Assembly: GCF_000971275.1 (NCBI RefSeq)
Contig: NZ_LAPV01000076.1
Location: 19,793-83,792, forward strand
Direction of reading: 5' to 3'
Length of the DNA: 64,000 nt
Source: Devosia psychrophila
GTDB lineage: Bacteria; Pseudomonadota; Alphaproteobacteria; Rhizobiales; Devosiaceae
Part shown: piece after piece, positions 7,821 through 17,339 of the stretch
Layout: every line of letters starts with the position of its first letter
How positions within the stretch are numbered: position 1 is the stretch's first letter
The notes under the pieces: model-generated
What the model saw: only the letters and a program-made list of their open reading frames with translations
Database searches by the model: none
What the model was told of the DNA's origin: nothing
Translations under genes and position numbers: made by a program

Positions 7821-10064
7821 ATGAACGAACACGTCCATTCCAAGCCGCTTTCCATCGATATTACGGGCATGACCTGCGCTTCCTGCGTGTTGCGGGTGGA
7901 GAAGTCGCTGCTCAAGGTGCCGGGGGTGACATCGGCGTCGGTGAACCTGGCGACCGAGCGTGCGACCGTGCACGGCGGTGATGGTGACGCCCTGCTGAGC
8001 GCGATCGCCAAAGCCGGGTACACTGGCAGCAAGACGCCCGAGGTCCACGATCACGGTGGGCATCATCACCATGACGAAGATGCCGCCATCCTTCGTCGCG
8101 ATGTGCTGATTGCGGGGGTGCTGACGCTGCCAGTATTCGTGCTGGAAATGCTCAGCCATCTTTATATGCCGTTCCACATGGCACTGACCGCGCTGGTTCC
8201 GACGCAGGTGCTGTGGGTGGCGTATTTCATTGCCACCAGTATCGTGCTGTTCGGGCCGGGCTGGCGTTTTTTCAAGGTAGGTATACCGGCGCTGCTGCGC
8301 GGTGCGCCGGAGATGAACTCGCTGGTCGCGCTGGGCGCCGGTGCGGCCTACCTCTACTCAGTGGTTGCCACTTTTGCGCCGCAGCTGCTGCCTGAGGGCA
8401 CGCGCTATATCTATTACGAGGCCGCGGCGGTCATCGTGACGCTGATCCTCGTTGGACGCTGGCTGGAGGCGCTGGCCAAGGGCCGCACCGGCGAGGCGAT
8501 CCAGCGACTGGTGCGCGAGCAGGCCAAGACCGCGCGGGTGCAGCGTGACGGAAAAACCGTGGAGCTGCCGATCGAACAGGTGGTGGCGGGCGATATTATC
8601 CTGGTGCGGCCGGGCGAGAAGATCGCGGTCGATGGCGAGATCGTCGATGGGTCGAGCCATGTGGATGAATCAATGATTTCGGGCGAGTCCCTGCCGGTGT
8701 CCAAGACCGTCGGCGCTGCGGTGGTCGGCGGGACGCTCAATACCTCGGGCAGCTTCAGCTTCCACGCCACCAAGGTGGGCGGCGATACCATGCTGGCGCA
8801 GATCATCCGCATGGTCGAGGAAGCGCAGGGTGGCAAGCTGCCGATCCAAGGGGTGGTCGACAAGATCACGCTTTGGTTCGTGCCAGCCGTCATCGCGCTA
8901 GCGGTTTTGACCTTTGGCGTCTGGGCGGTGTTTGGACCGGAACCGGCCTATACATTTGGGCTGGTCAATGCGGTGGCTGTGCTGATCATCGCCTGCCCTT
9001 GCGCCATGGGCTTGGCCGTGCCGACCTCGATCATGGTCGGCACTGGCAGGGCGGCAGAGCTCGGCGTGTTGTTCCGTAAGAGCGAGGCGCTGCAGCAGTT
9101 GCGCGATGCCAAGGTGGTGGCCTTCGACAAAACCGGCACGCTGACCGAAGGCAAGCCGGCGCTGACCGACCTGATCCTCGACGATGATTTCGAGCATGAC
9201 GAGGTGCTGGCGCTGGTGGCGGCCGTGGAGGCCAAGTCGGAGCATCCAATTGCGGCTGCTATAGCCGCGGCGGCTGAAAAGGCAGCCCTTAGCCTGGGCG
9301 TCGCAACCGAATTCCAGTCGCATGCCGGTAATGGCGTTACCGCGCGGGTCGATGGGCGGCTGGTGTCGGTGGGGTCGCAGCGATATCTCGGGCATCTGGA
9401 TTTTTCGGACTTCGCAAATGCGATCGAAAAGCTCGCGGACGCGGGCAAGACGCCGGTGTTTGCCGCGATAGATGACAAGCTGGCAGCAGCCATTGTCGTT
9501 GCCGATAGCATCAAGCCAACCAGCAAGGCCGTGATCGCGGCGCTGCATGCGATTGGGCTGAAGACCGTGATGATATCGGGGGACAATCGGCGAACAGCCG
9601 AGGTGATTGCCCGGCAGTTGGGCATCGACGAGGTGCGGGCCGAGGTGTTGCCGGCCGAAAAAGTGTCCACGATCAAGGCGCTGCGGGCTTTTGGCGTGGT
9701 CGCTTATGTGGGTGACGGCATCAACGATGCCCCTGCCCTTGCGGAAGCCGATATCGGCATCGCGGTGGGTACCGGTACGGACGCCGCCATCGAAAGCGCC
9801 GATGTGGTGCTGCTCGGCGGGGATCTTGGCGGCGTGCTCAATGCGCTGGCCGTGAGCCGGGCGACGATGCGCAACATCTGGGAGAATCTCGGCTGGGCCT
9901 TTGGTTACAACGTGCTGCTGATACCGCTAGCGGCGGGGGTGTTGTATCCGGCGTTCGGCATTCTGCTCAATCCGATGATCGGCGCCGGCGCCATGGCGCT
10001 GAGCTCGGTGTTCGTCGTCTCCAATGCGCAACGTTTGCGCACCATAAAGGGCGTACGCCCATGA
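7821..10064 (+). CDS. copA: CopA, Cu(+)-exporting P1B-type ATPase
   Basis: This 747-residue ATPase exports Cu(+) from the cytoplasm. It has one N-terminal heavy-metal domain with MTCASC (17-22), a His-rich linker with four consecutive His (81-84), the membrane CPC metal site (392-394), the phosphorylation motif DKTGT (436-440), an SEHP nucleotide-binding motif and GDGIND near the end. CPC with HEAVY-metal domain is the class of P1B-1 copper pumps. ATG 7821 is preferred to GTG 7812 because GAGG sits 6-8 bp before it. The gene follows the copper box and overlaps cueR by 4 bp. Confidence 0.96.
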   Translation: MNEHVHSKPLSIDITGMTCASCVLRVEKSLLKVPGVTSASVNLATERATVHGGDGDALLSAIAKAGYTGSKTPEVHDHGGHHHHDEDAAILRRDVLIAGVLTLPVFVLEMLSHLYMPFHMALTALVPTQVLWVAYFIATSIVLFGPGWRFFKVGIPALLRGAPEMNSLVALGAGAAYLYSVVATFAPQLLPEGTRYIYYEAAAVIVTLILVGRWLEALAKGRTGEAIQRLVREQAKTARVQRDGKTVELPIEQVVAGDIILVRPGEKIAVDGEIVDGSSHVDESMISGESLPVSKTVGAAVVGGTLNTSGSFSFHATKVGGDTMLAQIIRMVEEAQGGKLPIQGVVDKITLWFVPAVIALAVLTFGVWAVFGPEPAYTFGLVNAVAVLIIACPCAMGLAVPTSIMVGTGRAAELGVLFRKSEALQQLRDAKVVAFDKTGTLTEGKPALTDLILDDDFEHDEVLALVAAVEAKSEHPIAAAIAAAAEKAALSLGVATEFQSHAGNGVTARVDGRLVSVGSQRYLGHLDFSDFANAIEKLADAGKTPVFAAIDDKLAAAIVVADSIKPTSKAVIAALHAIGLKTVMISGDNRRTAEVIARQLGIDEVRAEVLPAEKVSTIKALRAFGVVAYVGDGINDAPALAEADIGIAVGTGTDAAIESADVVLLGGDLGGVLNALAVSRATMRNIWENLGWAFGYNVLLIPLAAGVLYPAFGILLNPMIGAGAMALSSVFVVSNAQRLRTIKGVRP

Positions 10065-10480
10065 ATATCGGCGAGGCCTCCAGCGCTACTGGCGTGTCGG
10101 CGAAGATGATCCGCTATTACGAGTCGATAGGATTGATCCGGGCGCCGCTGCGCACCGGGAGCAATTATCGGGTGTATGGCGACGACGAGGTGCATGTCCT
10201 GCGTTTCGTCAAACGGGCGCGAACGCTGGGTTTTTCGGTGGACGAGACCGCTACGCTGCTGGGGCTATGGCAAGACAAGTCGCGGGCCAGCGGCGAGGTC
10301 AAGGACATCGCGATCGGCCATATTGCGGCACTCGAAACCAAGATTGCCGAGCTGCAGGGGATGGTGAAAACGCTCAAGCACCTGGCGCATTGCTGCGGCG
10401 GCGACAAGCGGCCGGACTGCCCGATTCTGGATGACCTTGCGGGCGAAGGCCCCATAACGAATAGATACCGAGATGACTGA
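10061..10480 (+). CDS. cueR: CueR/HmrR, Cu(+)-responsive MerR-family regulator
   Basis: This 139-residue protein has an N-terminal MerR winged helix ([18 protein letters not shown]), a dimerisation helix and a C-terminal metal loop with Cys112 and Cys120, equivalent in number and spacing to the Cu(+) ligands of E. coli CueR; Cys111 is an extra neighbour. It should bind the box at 7772-7792 and activate copA. It is co-transcribed with its target, overlapping copA by 4 bp and copZ by 8 bp, so it would be under positive feedback. Confidence 0.94.
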   Translation: MNIGEASSATGVSAKMIRYYESIGLIRAPLRTGSNYRVYGDDEVHVLRFVKRARTLGFSVDETATLLGLWQDKSRASGEVKDIAIGHIAALETKIAELQGMVKTLKHLAHCCGGDKRPDCPILDDLAGEGPITNRYRDD

Positions 10481-10673
10481 CAAGACCGTGTTTATCGTCA
10501 ACGACATGACCTGCAATCATTGCGTCGGCACGGTGACAAAGGCGCTGCAGCAGGCGCTGCTGGGCGCCGAGATCTCGGTGGATCTGGCAACCCACAAGGT
10601 AAGCTTTTCCGGCGACAAGGCGGCGGGCGAAAACGCCATTCGCGAGGCCGGCTATACGCCCGAGGCCGCCTAG
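10473..10673 (+). CDS. copZ: CopZ-like copper chaperone (single HMA domain)
   Basis: This 66-residue protein is one heavy-metal-associated domain with MTCNHC (12-17, ligands Cys14 and Cys17) and the closing EAGYTPE. It should carry Cu(+) in the cytoplasm and hand it to CopA. It overlaps the end of cueR by 8 bp and is the last gene of the copper operon. A free-standing HMA domain could bind another soft metal, but the company of copA and cueR argues for copper. Confidence 0.9.
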   Translation: MTDKTVFIVNDMTCNHCVGTVTKALQQALLGAEISVDLATHKVSFSGDKAAGENAIREAGYTPEAA

Positions 10674-10711
10674 CTTTTCTTACTTCTCTTTTGGCTCAGA
10701 AGTCAGAACGT

Positions 10712-11424
10712 TCAAGCATCCAGCAGAGGCAGGAAGCCTCCAAAAATGCGTCGGGTGTCATCGCCTGGCGCATTGTCCTCCTGCATGCGCGGGTCTTGAA
10801 AGATCTTCGGCCAAGCCGCACCGCGCACGGTCTTGGATGGCCATTCGATGAACGAAAACACGACGGTCTCGTCTGGCTTGGCGTTGACCGCCTTCTTGAA
10901 ATCGGTTTGCTTTCCATCGGGCACGTTGTCGCCCCAGGCATCGATGAAGCGCGTCGCGCCCAGCTCGGTAAAGATCGCGGCCTGCCGCTTTAGCAGCGCG
11001 CTGTAGTCGTCTTTGCGCGCGGTCAGTACGGGAATGATCGCACCATCGACATAGCCCGGTTTAGCAGCCGTGCCGACCTCGTGAACGCCATGGAAGCCGC
11101 CATAGATCAAGCGCGCACCGTCAAATGGCATATTGGCTCCATCTGCGCCATGGCTGGATCATTGCTCATCTTTTCGCCGGCCGCATCGGCAGCGGCCTTG
11201 TCGGTAAATTCCTGCCATGAGAAGACGACCACCTCGTCCGCCTTGGCGGCCACCGCGCGGCGGAAATCGGTCAGCTCGCCGTCCTTCACATCGTCGCCTC
11301 AGGCTTCCATCAGCCGCATGGCCCCACAGCCTTTCAACCGATCGACGTAGTGCTCGGCAAATTTCCTGTACTTGTCCTTGTTGCCAGCCGGAACGGCTGC
11401 GACGAAGCCGGAAATATAGGTCAT
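10712..11424 (-). pseudogene. Tandem DUF1428 gene broken by a stop codon and a frameshift
   Basis: Two DUF1428 domains lie head to tail. The first starts at ATG 11424 (good GGGGAG upstream) and reads to codon 42, where TGA (11299-11301) replaces the Trp of the family motif; the second domain has the intact form DAWGDNVPDG. The first domain continues in frame after the stop, then loses one base near 11135 so that its end (MPFDGARLIYGGF) falls in another frame. The second domain then reads to 10712. The function of DUF1428 is unknown. The C-terminal half (11131-10712) could still be made from its own ATG. A sequencing error could mimic one lesion but is less likely to cause both. Confidence 0.8.
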
Positions 11425-11642
11425 TTTTCTCTCCCCTTCTGCCTCGCCGGCAGGAGGCCGAGCAAACAGCAAAAGTTCCTGCTTGAAAAGATCGCAGGAT
11501 TTCGTGGCAGGGATGTGATGGGAGTTTGGTGAGCCTCAACGGCGCCAAATAGTCCGGCGTCGTCAGAGGCTCATGTCCTGAACGGCGGTCACGACGCGAC
11601 GTTCCTGCGGCATGTTGTCAAACGCTCGTGAGCGTAAAGCAA

Positions 11643-11666
11643 AGGGCGCCCGATGCGGGGCGCCCT
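11643..11666 (-). terminator. Terminator of the sugar ABC importer operon
   Basis: AGGGCGCCC (11643-11651) pairs perfectly with GGGCGCCCT (11658-11666) around a 6-nt loop, and the minus strand continues TTTGCTTT. It lies 27 bp past the stop of the substrate-binding protein gene. Confidence 0.75.
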
Positions 11667-11692
11667 CCAGATGAACGGATTCTGAACGAAAA

Positions 11693-12643
11693 TCAGAACG
11701 GGCTGTCGGCGTCCAGGAAGTCGGCCGCGTTGTCCTTGGTGATCAGGGTCGAGTCGAGAATGTAGCGACCGGCAACCTGCACGCCACCGACGAGGTGCGA
11801 CGTGGTCAGCTCGATGGCCGTGGCGATCATGGCCGGGCTGTAGCTGACGTCGACGGGGGTCAGTGCGTCGCCATTGGCCACGGCCTGCAGGATCTGCTGC
11901 ATGCCAGCGCCGCCGACGACGAACATTTCGCTTTCACGGCCAGCCTGCTTGATGGCTTCGATAGCGCCTAGGGAGATGTCGTCGTCCTGGGTCCAGACAC
12001 CCTTGATGTCGGGGAAGCGAGTCAGGAAATCCTGCATCACCTTGAAGCCGTCATCGCGGTTCCAGTTGGCGAATTCGTCGTCGAGAACGGTGAAGTTGCC
12101 GCCTTCGATGCCGCTCATGAAACCGTCGAAACGCTGCTGATCGATCGGGATCGGCAGGCCGCGCAGGATGACGATGTTGCCGCCTTCAGGCAGCGCTTCC
12201 TTGAAATAAGTAGCGGCGTTGGCACCGAGGCCGGGATTGTCGCCGGCCACATAGAGGTTTTCGACACCGGTGATCGACAGCTGGCGATCGACCACGGTGA
12301 CGAACTTGCCGGCATCCTTGACCTGCTTGATGGCCGAGGTCATCGCATCGGGATCGCCCGGCAGGATGACGAGGGCATCGATATTGCGGGTCGAAACCAT
12401 GTCTTCGATATCGGCGATCTGCTTGGGCGCATCGGGGGCCGAAGCAAACACGAACTCGACGTTGGGATAGGTGGTCTTGAGGCGATCGATGGATTGCTGG
12501 GCGAAGTAATTCACGCCGCCGGTCCAGCCATGGTCGGCCGCCGGCACGGAGACGCCGATGGTGACCTTGTCCTGCGCCACGGCGACGCCGCCCAGGCTGC
12601 CGGCCACGATGGCCGTCGCCAAAAGGGATTTTACCAGTTTCAT
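11693..12643 (-). CDS. Sugar ABC transporter periplasmic substrate-binding protein
   Basis: This 316-residue protein begins with a clear signal peptide (MKLVKSLLATAIVAGSLGG, cleavage after AVA) and has the RbsB-like periplasmic-binding fold (VTIGVSVPAADHGWTGGV). It should capture a sugar or polyol and deliver it to the permease and ATPase encoded upstream. The substrate cannot be read from sequence; ribose, xylose, inositol and similar ligands are all possible. GGGAGGAC precedes the ATG. It is the last gene of the operon, about 100 bp after the permease, and is followed by a terminator. Confidence 0.93.
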   Translation of the reverse strand: MKLVKSLLATAIVAGSLGGVAVAQDKVTIGVSVPAADHGWTGGVNYFAQQSIDRLKTTYPNVEFVFASAPDAPKQIADIEDMVSTRNIDALVILPGDPDAMTSAIKQVKDAGKFVTVVDRQLSITGVENLYVAGDNPGLGANAATYFKEALPEGGNIVILRGLPIPIDQQRFDGFMSGIEGGNFTVLDDEFANWNRDDGFKVMQDFLTRFPDIKGVWTQDDDISLGAIEAIKQAGRESEMFVVGGAGMQQILQAVANGDALTPVDVSYSPAMIATAIELTTSHLVGGVQVAGRYILDSTLITKDNAADFLDADSPF

Positions 12644-12746
12644 TTCAGTCCTCCCGTAAGTGCCCTTTTCGGGCGATGTAACTTCGTATTCCCCGATGCC
12701 ACCCGGTGCTTGATGACCTTGCGAGCGGCGCCGGAAATTGTGGTCG

Positions 12747-13745
12747 CTAGGTGCGCTTGCCGCGTTGCAGCAGCACGGCGAGAATGATGATGACGCCCTG
12801 GAACGCCCCGTTGAGATAGGGGCTGATCAGGCTCTGCAGATTGAGAATATTGCCGATCAGGCCGAGGATAACGACGCCCACCACGGTGCCCCAGATGCGG
12901 CCATAGCCGCCCTTAAGGGTGGTGCCGCCGATGATCACGCCGGCAATGGCCTCAAGCTCCCACAGCACGCCCGTGGTGCTGGAGGCCGAGCCAAGCCGCG
13001 GCACATAAAGCAGCACCGCGACGCCGACCAGCAAGCCCTGCAGAATGTAGGTCAGCAGGCGGACGTTATCGACGTTGATCGAGGAATATCGGGCGACCTG
13101 CTCATTGGAGCCGATGGCAGCGCAGTGGCGGCCGAAAGCAGTCCGACGCATTAGGATTTCGCCGCCGATGGCCACCAGCGCGAAGACGATGATGGGGTAA
13201 GGCACGCCGAGCAGTCCGTCATAATAGACCGGACGATAAACGTCGGCGACATCGAAGTTCAGCGACAGCGTGCCGCCGTTGGCGAGAAATGTCACCAGCG
13301 AGCGAAAGATGCCCATGGTGCCCAGCGTCACGATGAAGGCCTCGATGCGGCCTCGGGTGATCATCAATCCGTTGAAAGTACCAGCCACGCCGCCGAGCAA
13401 AATGCCTGCCAGCATGCCGGCCAGCACGACGCCCCAGCCGATGCCCATGGTCGGAATGAGCCAATTCATCACCATGATCATGAGGCCGGCAATCACTGCC
13501 GCCATCGAGCCGACAGAGAGATCGATACCGCCAGCGGTGATGACGAAGGTTGCGCCGATAGCAATGATGCCGATGAAGGACGAGCGTGCCAGCACATTGG
13601 TCAGGTTGCTGTAGCTCAGGAAATTCTCGTTGAGCGAGATGCCGAGCAGGACCAGCAGCAGCAGGGCCAGCAAAGGGCCGACCGTCTTGAGCTCGAGGCG
13701 GAAGCCGCGCTTGGGTTTTTCGGAAATATCAGACGCTGCGCTCAT
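12747..13745 (-). CDS. Sugar ABC transporter permease (RbsC family)
   Basis: This 332-residue membrane protein has about eight to ten hydrophobic helices and RbsC-type motifs such as ITAGGIDLSVGSM and LQGLLVG. It forms the inner-membrane channel of the importer. The ATG at 13745 (MSAASDISEKPKRGF) is preferred over an open frame to 13814, because the longer version adds a polar stretch inside the ATPase gene. It overlaps the ATPase end by 17 bp, so the two are probably translationally coupled. Confidence 0.93.
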   Translation of the reverse strand: MSAASDISEKPKRGFRLELKTVGPLLALLLLVLLGISLNENFLSYSNLTNVLARSSFIGIIAIGATFVITAGGIDLSVGSMAAVIAGLMIMVMNWLIPTMGIGWGVVLAGMLAGILLGGVAGTFNGLMITRGRIEAFIVTLGTMGIFRSLVTFLANGGTLSLNFDVADVYRPVYYDGLLGVPYPIIVFALVAIGGEILMRRTAFGRHCAAIGSNEQVARYSSINVDNVRLLTYILQGLLVGVAVLLYVPRLGSASSTTGVLWELEAIAGVIIGGTTLKGGYGRIWGTVVGVVILGLIGNILNLQSLISPYLNGAFQGVIIILAVLLQRGKRT

Positions 13746-15267
13746 CGTGTCCACTCTGCTTGATGCCGGCGGCGTACCGCATGATTTCTGCTTCGGTAAT
13801 CTCGGCGCCTTCAAGCAGCCCGGCGAGGCGCCCCTCGCGCATCACCACCACGCGATGGCAGAGGCCGATTACTTCCTGCATCTCGGAGGAGATGACGATG
13901 ATCGATTTCCCCTCGGCGGCGAGAGCGGCGATGATATGATAGATCTGCTGCTTGGTGCCGACATCGATGCCGCGGGTCGGCTCATCCATGATGATGATGT
14001 CCGGCTCGCTTTCCATGGTCTTGCCCAGCATCAGTTTCTGCTGGTTGCCACCCGACAGGCGACCGACAGCCACCGTGGCATCGCGCGCGCGGATATCGAA
14101 ACGGCGCACCGCCCGCTCCAGCGCCCGGCTTTCGCTGGCGGTATCGAGGAAGCCGGCCTTGAGATGGCGCTTAAGGGTGAGCAGGGTCAGATTTGGCCGC
14201 AGGCCCATGTTGAGCAGTAGGCCCTTGCCCTTGCGATCCTTGGTCATGTAGGCGAGGCCCGCTTCGACCGATTGCGCAACGCGGGTGAAATTGACCGGCT
14301 TGCCGTCGAGCGTGATTTCGCCGCTATCGCGGTGACTGAGGCCGACGATGGCTTCGGCGACGGCGGTGCGGCCCGATCCGATCAGGCCGGCGAAGCCTAG
14401 GATTTCACCCTTGCGCAGGTCAAAGGAAATATCCTTGACGCCAGTCGCCACGAGGTTGCGCACCCCCAGCACCACCGGCGCATCGACATCGGGCTCATGC
14501 TTGGGCGGGTAGAGATTGGACAGTTCGCGACCGACCATCATCTGGGCAATGGAATCAGGCGTTAGCGCTTCGGTGCCGACGGTGGCGATCCACTGCCCGT
14601 CGCGCAGCACGGTGACGCGGTCGGCCAGCTCCATGATTTCGTCGAGCTTGTGGGAGATAAAGATCACGGCGACGCCGCGTGCGGTCAGGCGGCGGATCTG
14701 TTCGAACAGGGTCTCCGTCTCGCCCACGGAGAGCACGGCGGTCGGCTCGTCCATGATCAGCACGCGGGCGTCGCGGCTGATGGCCTTGGCAATTTCTACC
14801 ATCTGCTTGTCGGCGACGGACAGCGTATTGATACGGGCGTCCGGATCGATCCGGACGTGCAGCGTTTCCATGACGGCGCGAGCGCGTTTGCGCATTTCGC
14901 CAACCTCGAGAAAGCCGAATTTCTTGAGTTCCCGGCCGAGGAAGATCGAGTCCGCCACCGTCAGGTGTTCGGCCAGGTTTTGCTCCTGGTGAATGAGCAC
15001 GATGCCCATGGATTCTGCGGCGCCATTGGGGGGCAGGACCACGGTCTGGCCGTCAAAACCGATCGAGCCGGAGGTTGGCTGTTCTATGCCAGAGAGGATT
15101 TTGATCAGCGTAGATTTGCCAGCACCGTTCTCGCCGATGATGGCGTGAACTTCGCCGGGCCTGATATCGAAATCTATGCTGAACAGCACCGGAATTTCGC
15201 CAAACGACTTGGAAATCCTGTTCGCTGACAGAATGGCTGGCGCAGGGGTGCCTTGGGCAATAATCAA
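13729..15267 (-). CDS. Sugar ABC transporter ATPase with two nucleotide-binding domains
   Basis: This 512-residue RbsA/MglA-type protein has two fused ATPase domains. The first has Walker A GENGAGKST and Walker B ILIMDEPTA; the second has the degenerate GSGRT loop normal for this family, then LSGGNQQK and IMDEPTRG. It powers sugar import with the downstream permease and binding protein. The start is taken as TTG 15267, which has a strong GGGAGGGG seven bases upstream. An ATG-initiated reading to 15342 would run through the operator region and is less likely. It is the first gene of the operon, divergent from the LacI regulator. Confidence 0.9.
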   Translation of the reverse strand: MIIAQGTPAPAILSANRISKSFGEIPVLFSIDFDIRPGEVHAIIGENGAGKSTLIKILSGIEQPTSGSIGFDGQTVVLPPNGAAESMGIVLIHQEQNLAEHLTVADSIFLGRELKKFGFLEVGEMRKRARAVMETLHVRIDPDARINTLSVADKQMVEIAKAISRDARVLIMDEPTAVLSVGETETLFEQIRRLTARGVAVIFISHKLDEIMELADRVTVLRDGQWIATVGTEALTPDSIAQMMVGRELSNLYPPKHEPDVDAPVVLGVRNLVATGVKDISFDLRKGEILGFAGLIGSGRTAVAEAIVGLSHRDSGEITLDGKPVNFTRVAQSVEAGLAYMTKDRKGKGLLLNMGLRPNLTLLTLKRHLKAGFLDTASESRALERAVRRFDIRARDATVAVGRLSGGNQQKLMLGKTMESEPDIIIMDEPTRGIDVGTKQQIYHIIAALAAEGKSIIVISSEMQEVIGLCHRVVVMREGRLAGLLEGAEITEAEIMRYAAGIKQSGHDERSV

Positions 15268-15327
15268 CGTGAAACCCCTCCCTCGAATGCGGTCCGCTTG
15301 GCGCGGGCTCTTCATCCGTGACATCGA

Positions 15328-15362
15328 TGTAAAGGTTTTCATAAATGATGTAAAGGTTTACA
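15328..15362. promoter_or_regulatory. Paired LacI-type operators
   Basis: TGTAAAGGTTTTCA (15328-15341) and TGTAAAGGTTTACA (15349-15362) are near-identical half-palindromic boxes. The second is a TGTAAA/TTTACA inverted repeat around GG. Their centres are 21 bp apart, two helical turns, so two dimers would lie on the same face. They lie between the importer ATPase and the divergent lacI-type gene and are probably its binding sites. Confidence 0.75.
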
Positions 15363-15461
15363 CAAACGGGAAACCGTGTAGCCTTGTGCAAATGTTGTGG
15401 CGCAACCAGCGCCTTCTGCTAAAGGCAGCAAAGCGGGACCGCCGCGGGGGCGGAGCGCCAA

Positions 15462-16487
15462 TTGCAGCACCAAAAGCTGGCCACTATCGAGGACGTTGCG
15501 GCGATCGCCGGCGTATCCATCGCCACGGTCAGTCGTGCTATCAACGAGCCGCGCAAAGTGGCGGACGAGACCCGCCGTCGCGTCAGCGAAGCCGTCGCCC
15601 AAACCGGCTATACAACCAATGCCATGGCGCGCTCGCTGCGCATGCGCCGGTCCAACATGATCCTGATTCTGGCGCCCGATGTGGGTGATCCGAACTTCTC
15701 CAATATCCTGGTCGGCCTCGAGACCGAGGCCAGCAAGCGCGGTTATGGCGTGTTGATTGGCAATACGCAGAACGACGCCACGCGCGAGACGGATTATCTG
15801 CGTTTCATCAGCTCCAACCAGGCCGACGGGCTGATCCTGTTTACCGGCCACCTGCCCTATGGCTTTGGCAATGAAGCCGGCGAGGCGCGGCTGCCGCCGA
15901 TGGTGGCGGTGAACGAGCCCGTCAGCAACAGCGATGTGCCGTTTGTGGGCGTTGATAATTTCGAGGGCTCGCGTGTCGCCACCGAACACCTGATTTCGCA
16001 GGGTCACCGCCGCATCGCCTTTATCGGCCACTCGACCAGCAAGGCGGTCAACATGCTGCGCGAGCGCGGCTATCGCGCGGCGCTGGAGGGCCAAGGCATT
16101 CCGATCGACCCGCGCCTGATCCTTGATGGTGACGGCACAACGGAATCCGGTCGTGCTGCCACGGAGCACATGTTCGTGCGCGACGTGCTGCCGACGGCGT
16201 TCCTTTGCGTCAATGACGCGACGGCGCTCGGCGTCATCATCTCGCTCAACGCGCGGCGCTATGACCTGCCGCGCGAATTCTCGGTGATGGGATTCGACGA
16301 TATTTCCTTCGCCAGCTTCGTGACTCCGTCGCTGACCACGATGAAGCAGCCGCGGCTTAAAATTGGCGAAGAAGCGATGGACCTCTTGCTGGCACTGCTG
16401 GAAGGCAAACCGCCCCGGCAGAAGGAAGTGCTGCTGCGGGCGGAGCTGATCGTCAGGAACTCGGTGGGGCGTGCTGCGCGGGAGTGA
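15462..16487 (+). CDS. LacI-family transcriptional regulator of the sugar importer
   Basis: This 341-residue protein has the LacI helix-turn-helix at the N-terminus (ATIEDVAAIAGVSIATVSRA, about residues 7-26), a hinge, and a periplasmic-binding-like ligand domain with the usual MGFDDISFASFVTPSLTT close. It presumably represses the divergent importer genes until the imported sugar binds. The TTG at 15462 has GGAG eight bases upstream. Paired operator-like boxes lie at 15328-15362, about 100 bp upstream. The ligand is not identifiable. Confidence 0.92.
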   Translation: MQHQKLATIEDVAAIAGVSIATVSRAINEPRKVADETRRRVSEAVAQTGYTTNAMARSLRMRRSNMILILAPDVGDPNFSNILVGLETEASKRGYGVLIGNTQNDATRETDYLRFISSNQADGLILFTGHLPYGFGNEAGEARLPPMVAVNEPVSNSDVPFVGVDNFEGSRVATEHLISQGHRRIAFIGHSTSKAVNMLRERGYRAALEGQGIPIDPRLILDGDGTTESGRAATEHMFVRDVLPTAFLCVNDATALGVIISLNARRYDLPREFSVMGFDDISFASFVTPSLTTMKQPRLKIGEEAMDLLLALLEGKPPRQKEVLLRAELIVRNSVGRAARE

Positions 16488-16546
16488 TGGTGTGGGGTGA
16501 TGGTTTGGCCACGGAGGCTGAGGCTCCTTCGTCCAAGATAGAAAAG

Positions 16547-16900
16547 TCAGCCGCCGTTTTTGGCTAGCCAGGCTTGCATCCAGGCGATTTCTTCCTCCTG
16601 CGCGGCGATGATGGCTTCGGCAAGGGCCTTCACTTCTGGGTCGGTGCCGTGCTCAAGCTCGATGCGCGCCATCTCGACCGCGCCCTGGTGGTGCGGGATC
16701 ATGCTGCGGATGAAATCTACGTCGGCGTTGCCGGTGAGTTCCGCCGACATGTCCTGATGCATTTTGGAGTTTGCGGCCATAAAGGCCTCGGTGGCCGCAT
16801 TGCCGGTTGCGGCCGGCATGGCGTGACCTGAATGGTCCTGCGCCAATGCAGGAATGGCCAGGCCAATGGCAAGGGATGCGGCAAGTAACAGCGTCTTCAT
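16547..16900 (-). CDS. DUF305 family periplasmic protein
   Basis: This 117-residue protein has a signal peptide (MKTLLLAASLAIGLAIPALA) and a DUF305 domain with MIPHHQGAVEMA and a Met/His-rich region (DHSGHAMP, KMHQDM). The conserved His/Met residues suggest a ferritin-like or copper-binding helical bundle in the periplasm, but the family function is not settled. It stands alone between the LacI gene and the divergent ArsR/cob operon. A link with the copper operon about 6 kb away is only a suggestion. Confidence 0.9.
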   Translation of the reverse strand: MKTLLLAASLAIGLAIPALAQDHSGHAMPAATGNAATEAFMAANSKMHQDMSAELTGNADVDFIRSMIPHHQGAVEMARIELEHGTDPEVKALAEAIIAAQEEEIAWMQAWLAKNGG

Positions 16901-16997
16901 GAGGCACCTCTGGCTGGTGTCGACAGCAGCATGCAGGATTGCCGCATGGGAAGGTCAAGCGCATTGACGCTGCCAGACGAGCTTGTTACTTAATTCT

Positions 16998-17339
16998 ATG
17001 CTTAACCAAACTCCCAATCTCGACCTGATGTTCCAGGCACTGGCCGATCCCACCCGTCGTGCCATGATCGATCGCCTGAGCCATGGCCCTGCCTCGGTCA
17101 GCGAACTGGCGAAGCCCTTTGCGATGTCGCTGCCGGCTGTGGTGCAGCATCTGGCGGTGCTGGTGAGTTCGGGGTTGGTGACGTCGCAGAAGCTGGGTCG
17201 CGTGCGCACTTGCCAGATTCAGCCCGAGGCGCTGAGCCTTGCCGAGCAGTGGATCAACGACCGGCGCACCCTATGGGTCAAACGGCTCGACCGGCTGGGC
17301 GATTTCCTGGCCGAAACGGCGGATGATGAACGGCGATGA
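16998..17339 (+). CDS. ArsR-family regulator at the head of the cob operon
   Basis: This 113-residue winged-helix protein (LADPTRRAMIDRL, SVSELAKPFAMSLPAVVQHL) matches the ArsR subfamily often found beside SRPBCC/AHSA1 genes. It lacks the Cys-rich alpha-3 metal site; its only cysteine is in VRTCQIQ. The ATG at 16998 is chosen over a TTG five codons earlier. The stop overlaps the cobF start by 4 bp, so it is the first cistron of the cobalamin operon. No AHSA1 gene follows, and no cobalamin riboswitch is evident in the 97 bp upstream. Its target and signal are unknown. Confidence 0.9.
   Translation: MLNQTPNLDLMFQALADPTRRAMIDRLSHGPASVSELAKPFAMSLPAVVQHLAVLVSSGLVTSQKLGRVRTCQIQPEALSLAEQWINDRRTLWVKRLDRLGDFLAETADDERR

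Noticed and set aside
16900..16998. Cobalamin riboswitch before the cob operon
   Set aside because: The gap is too short and no conserved B12-box-like sequence is visible.
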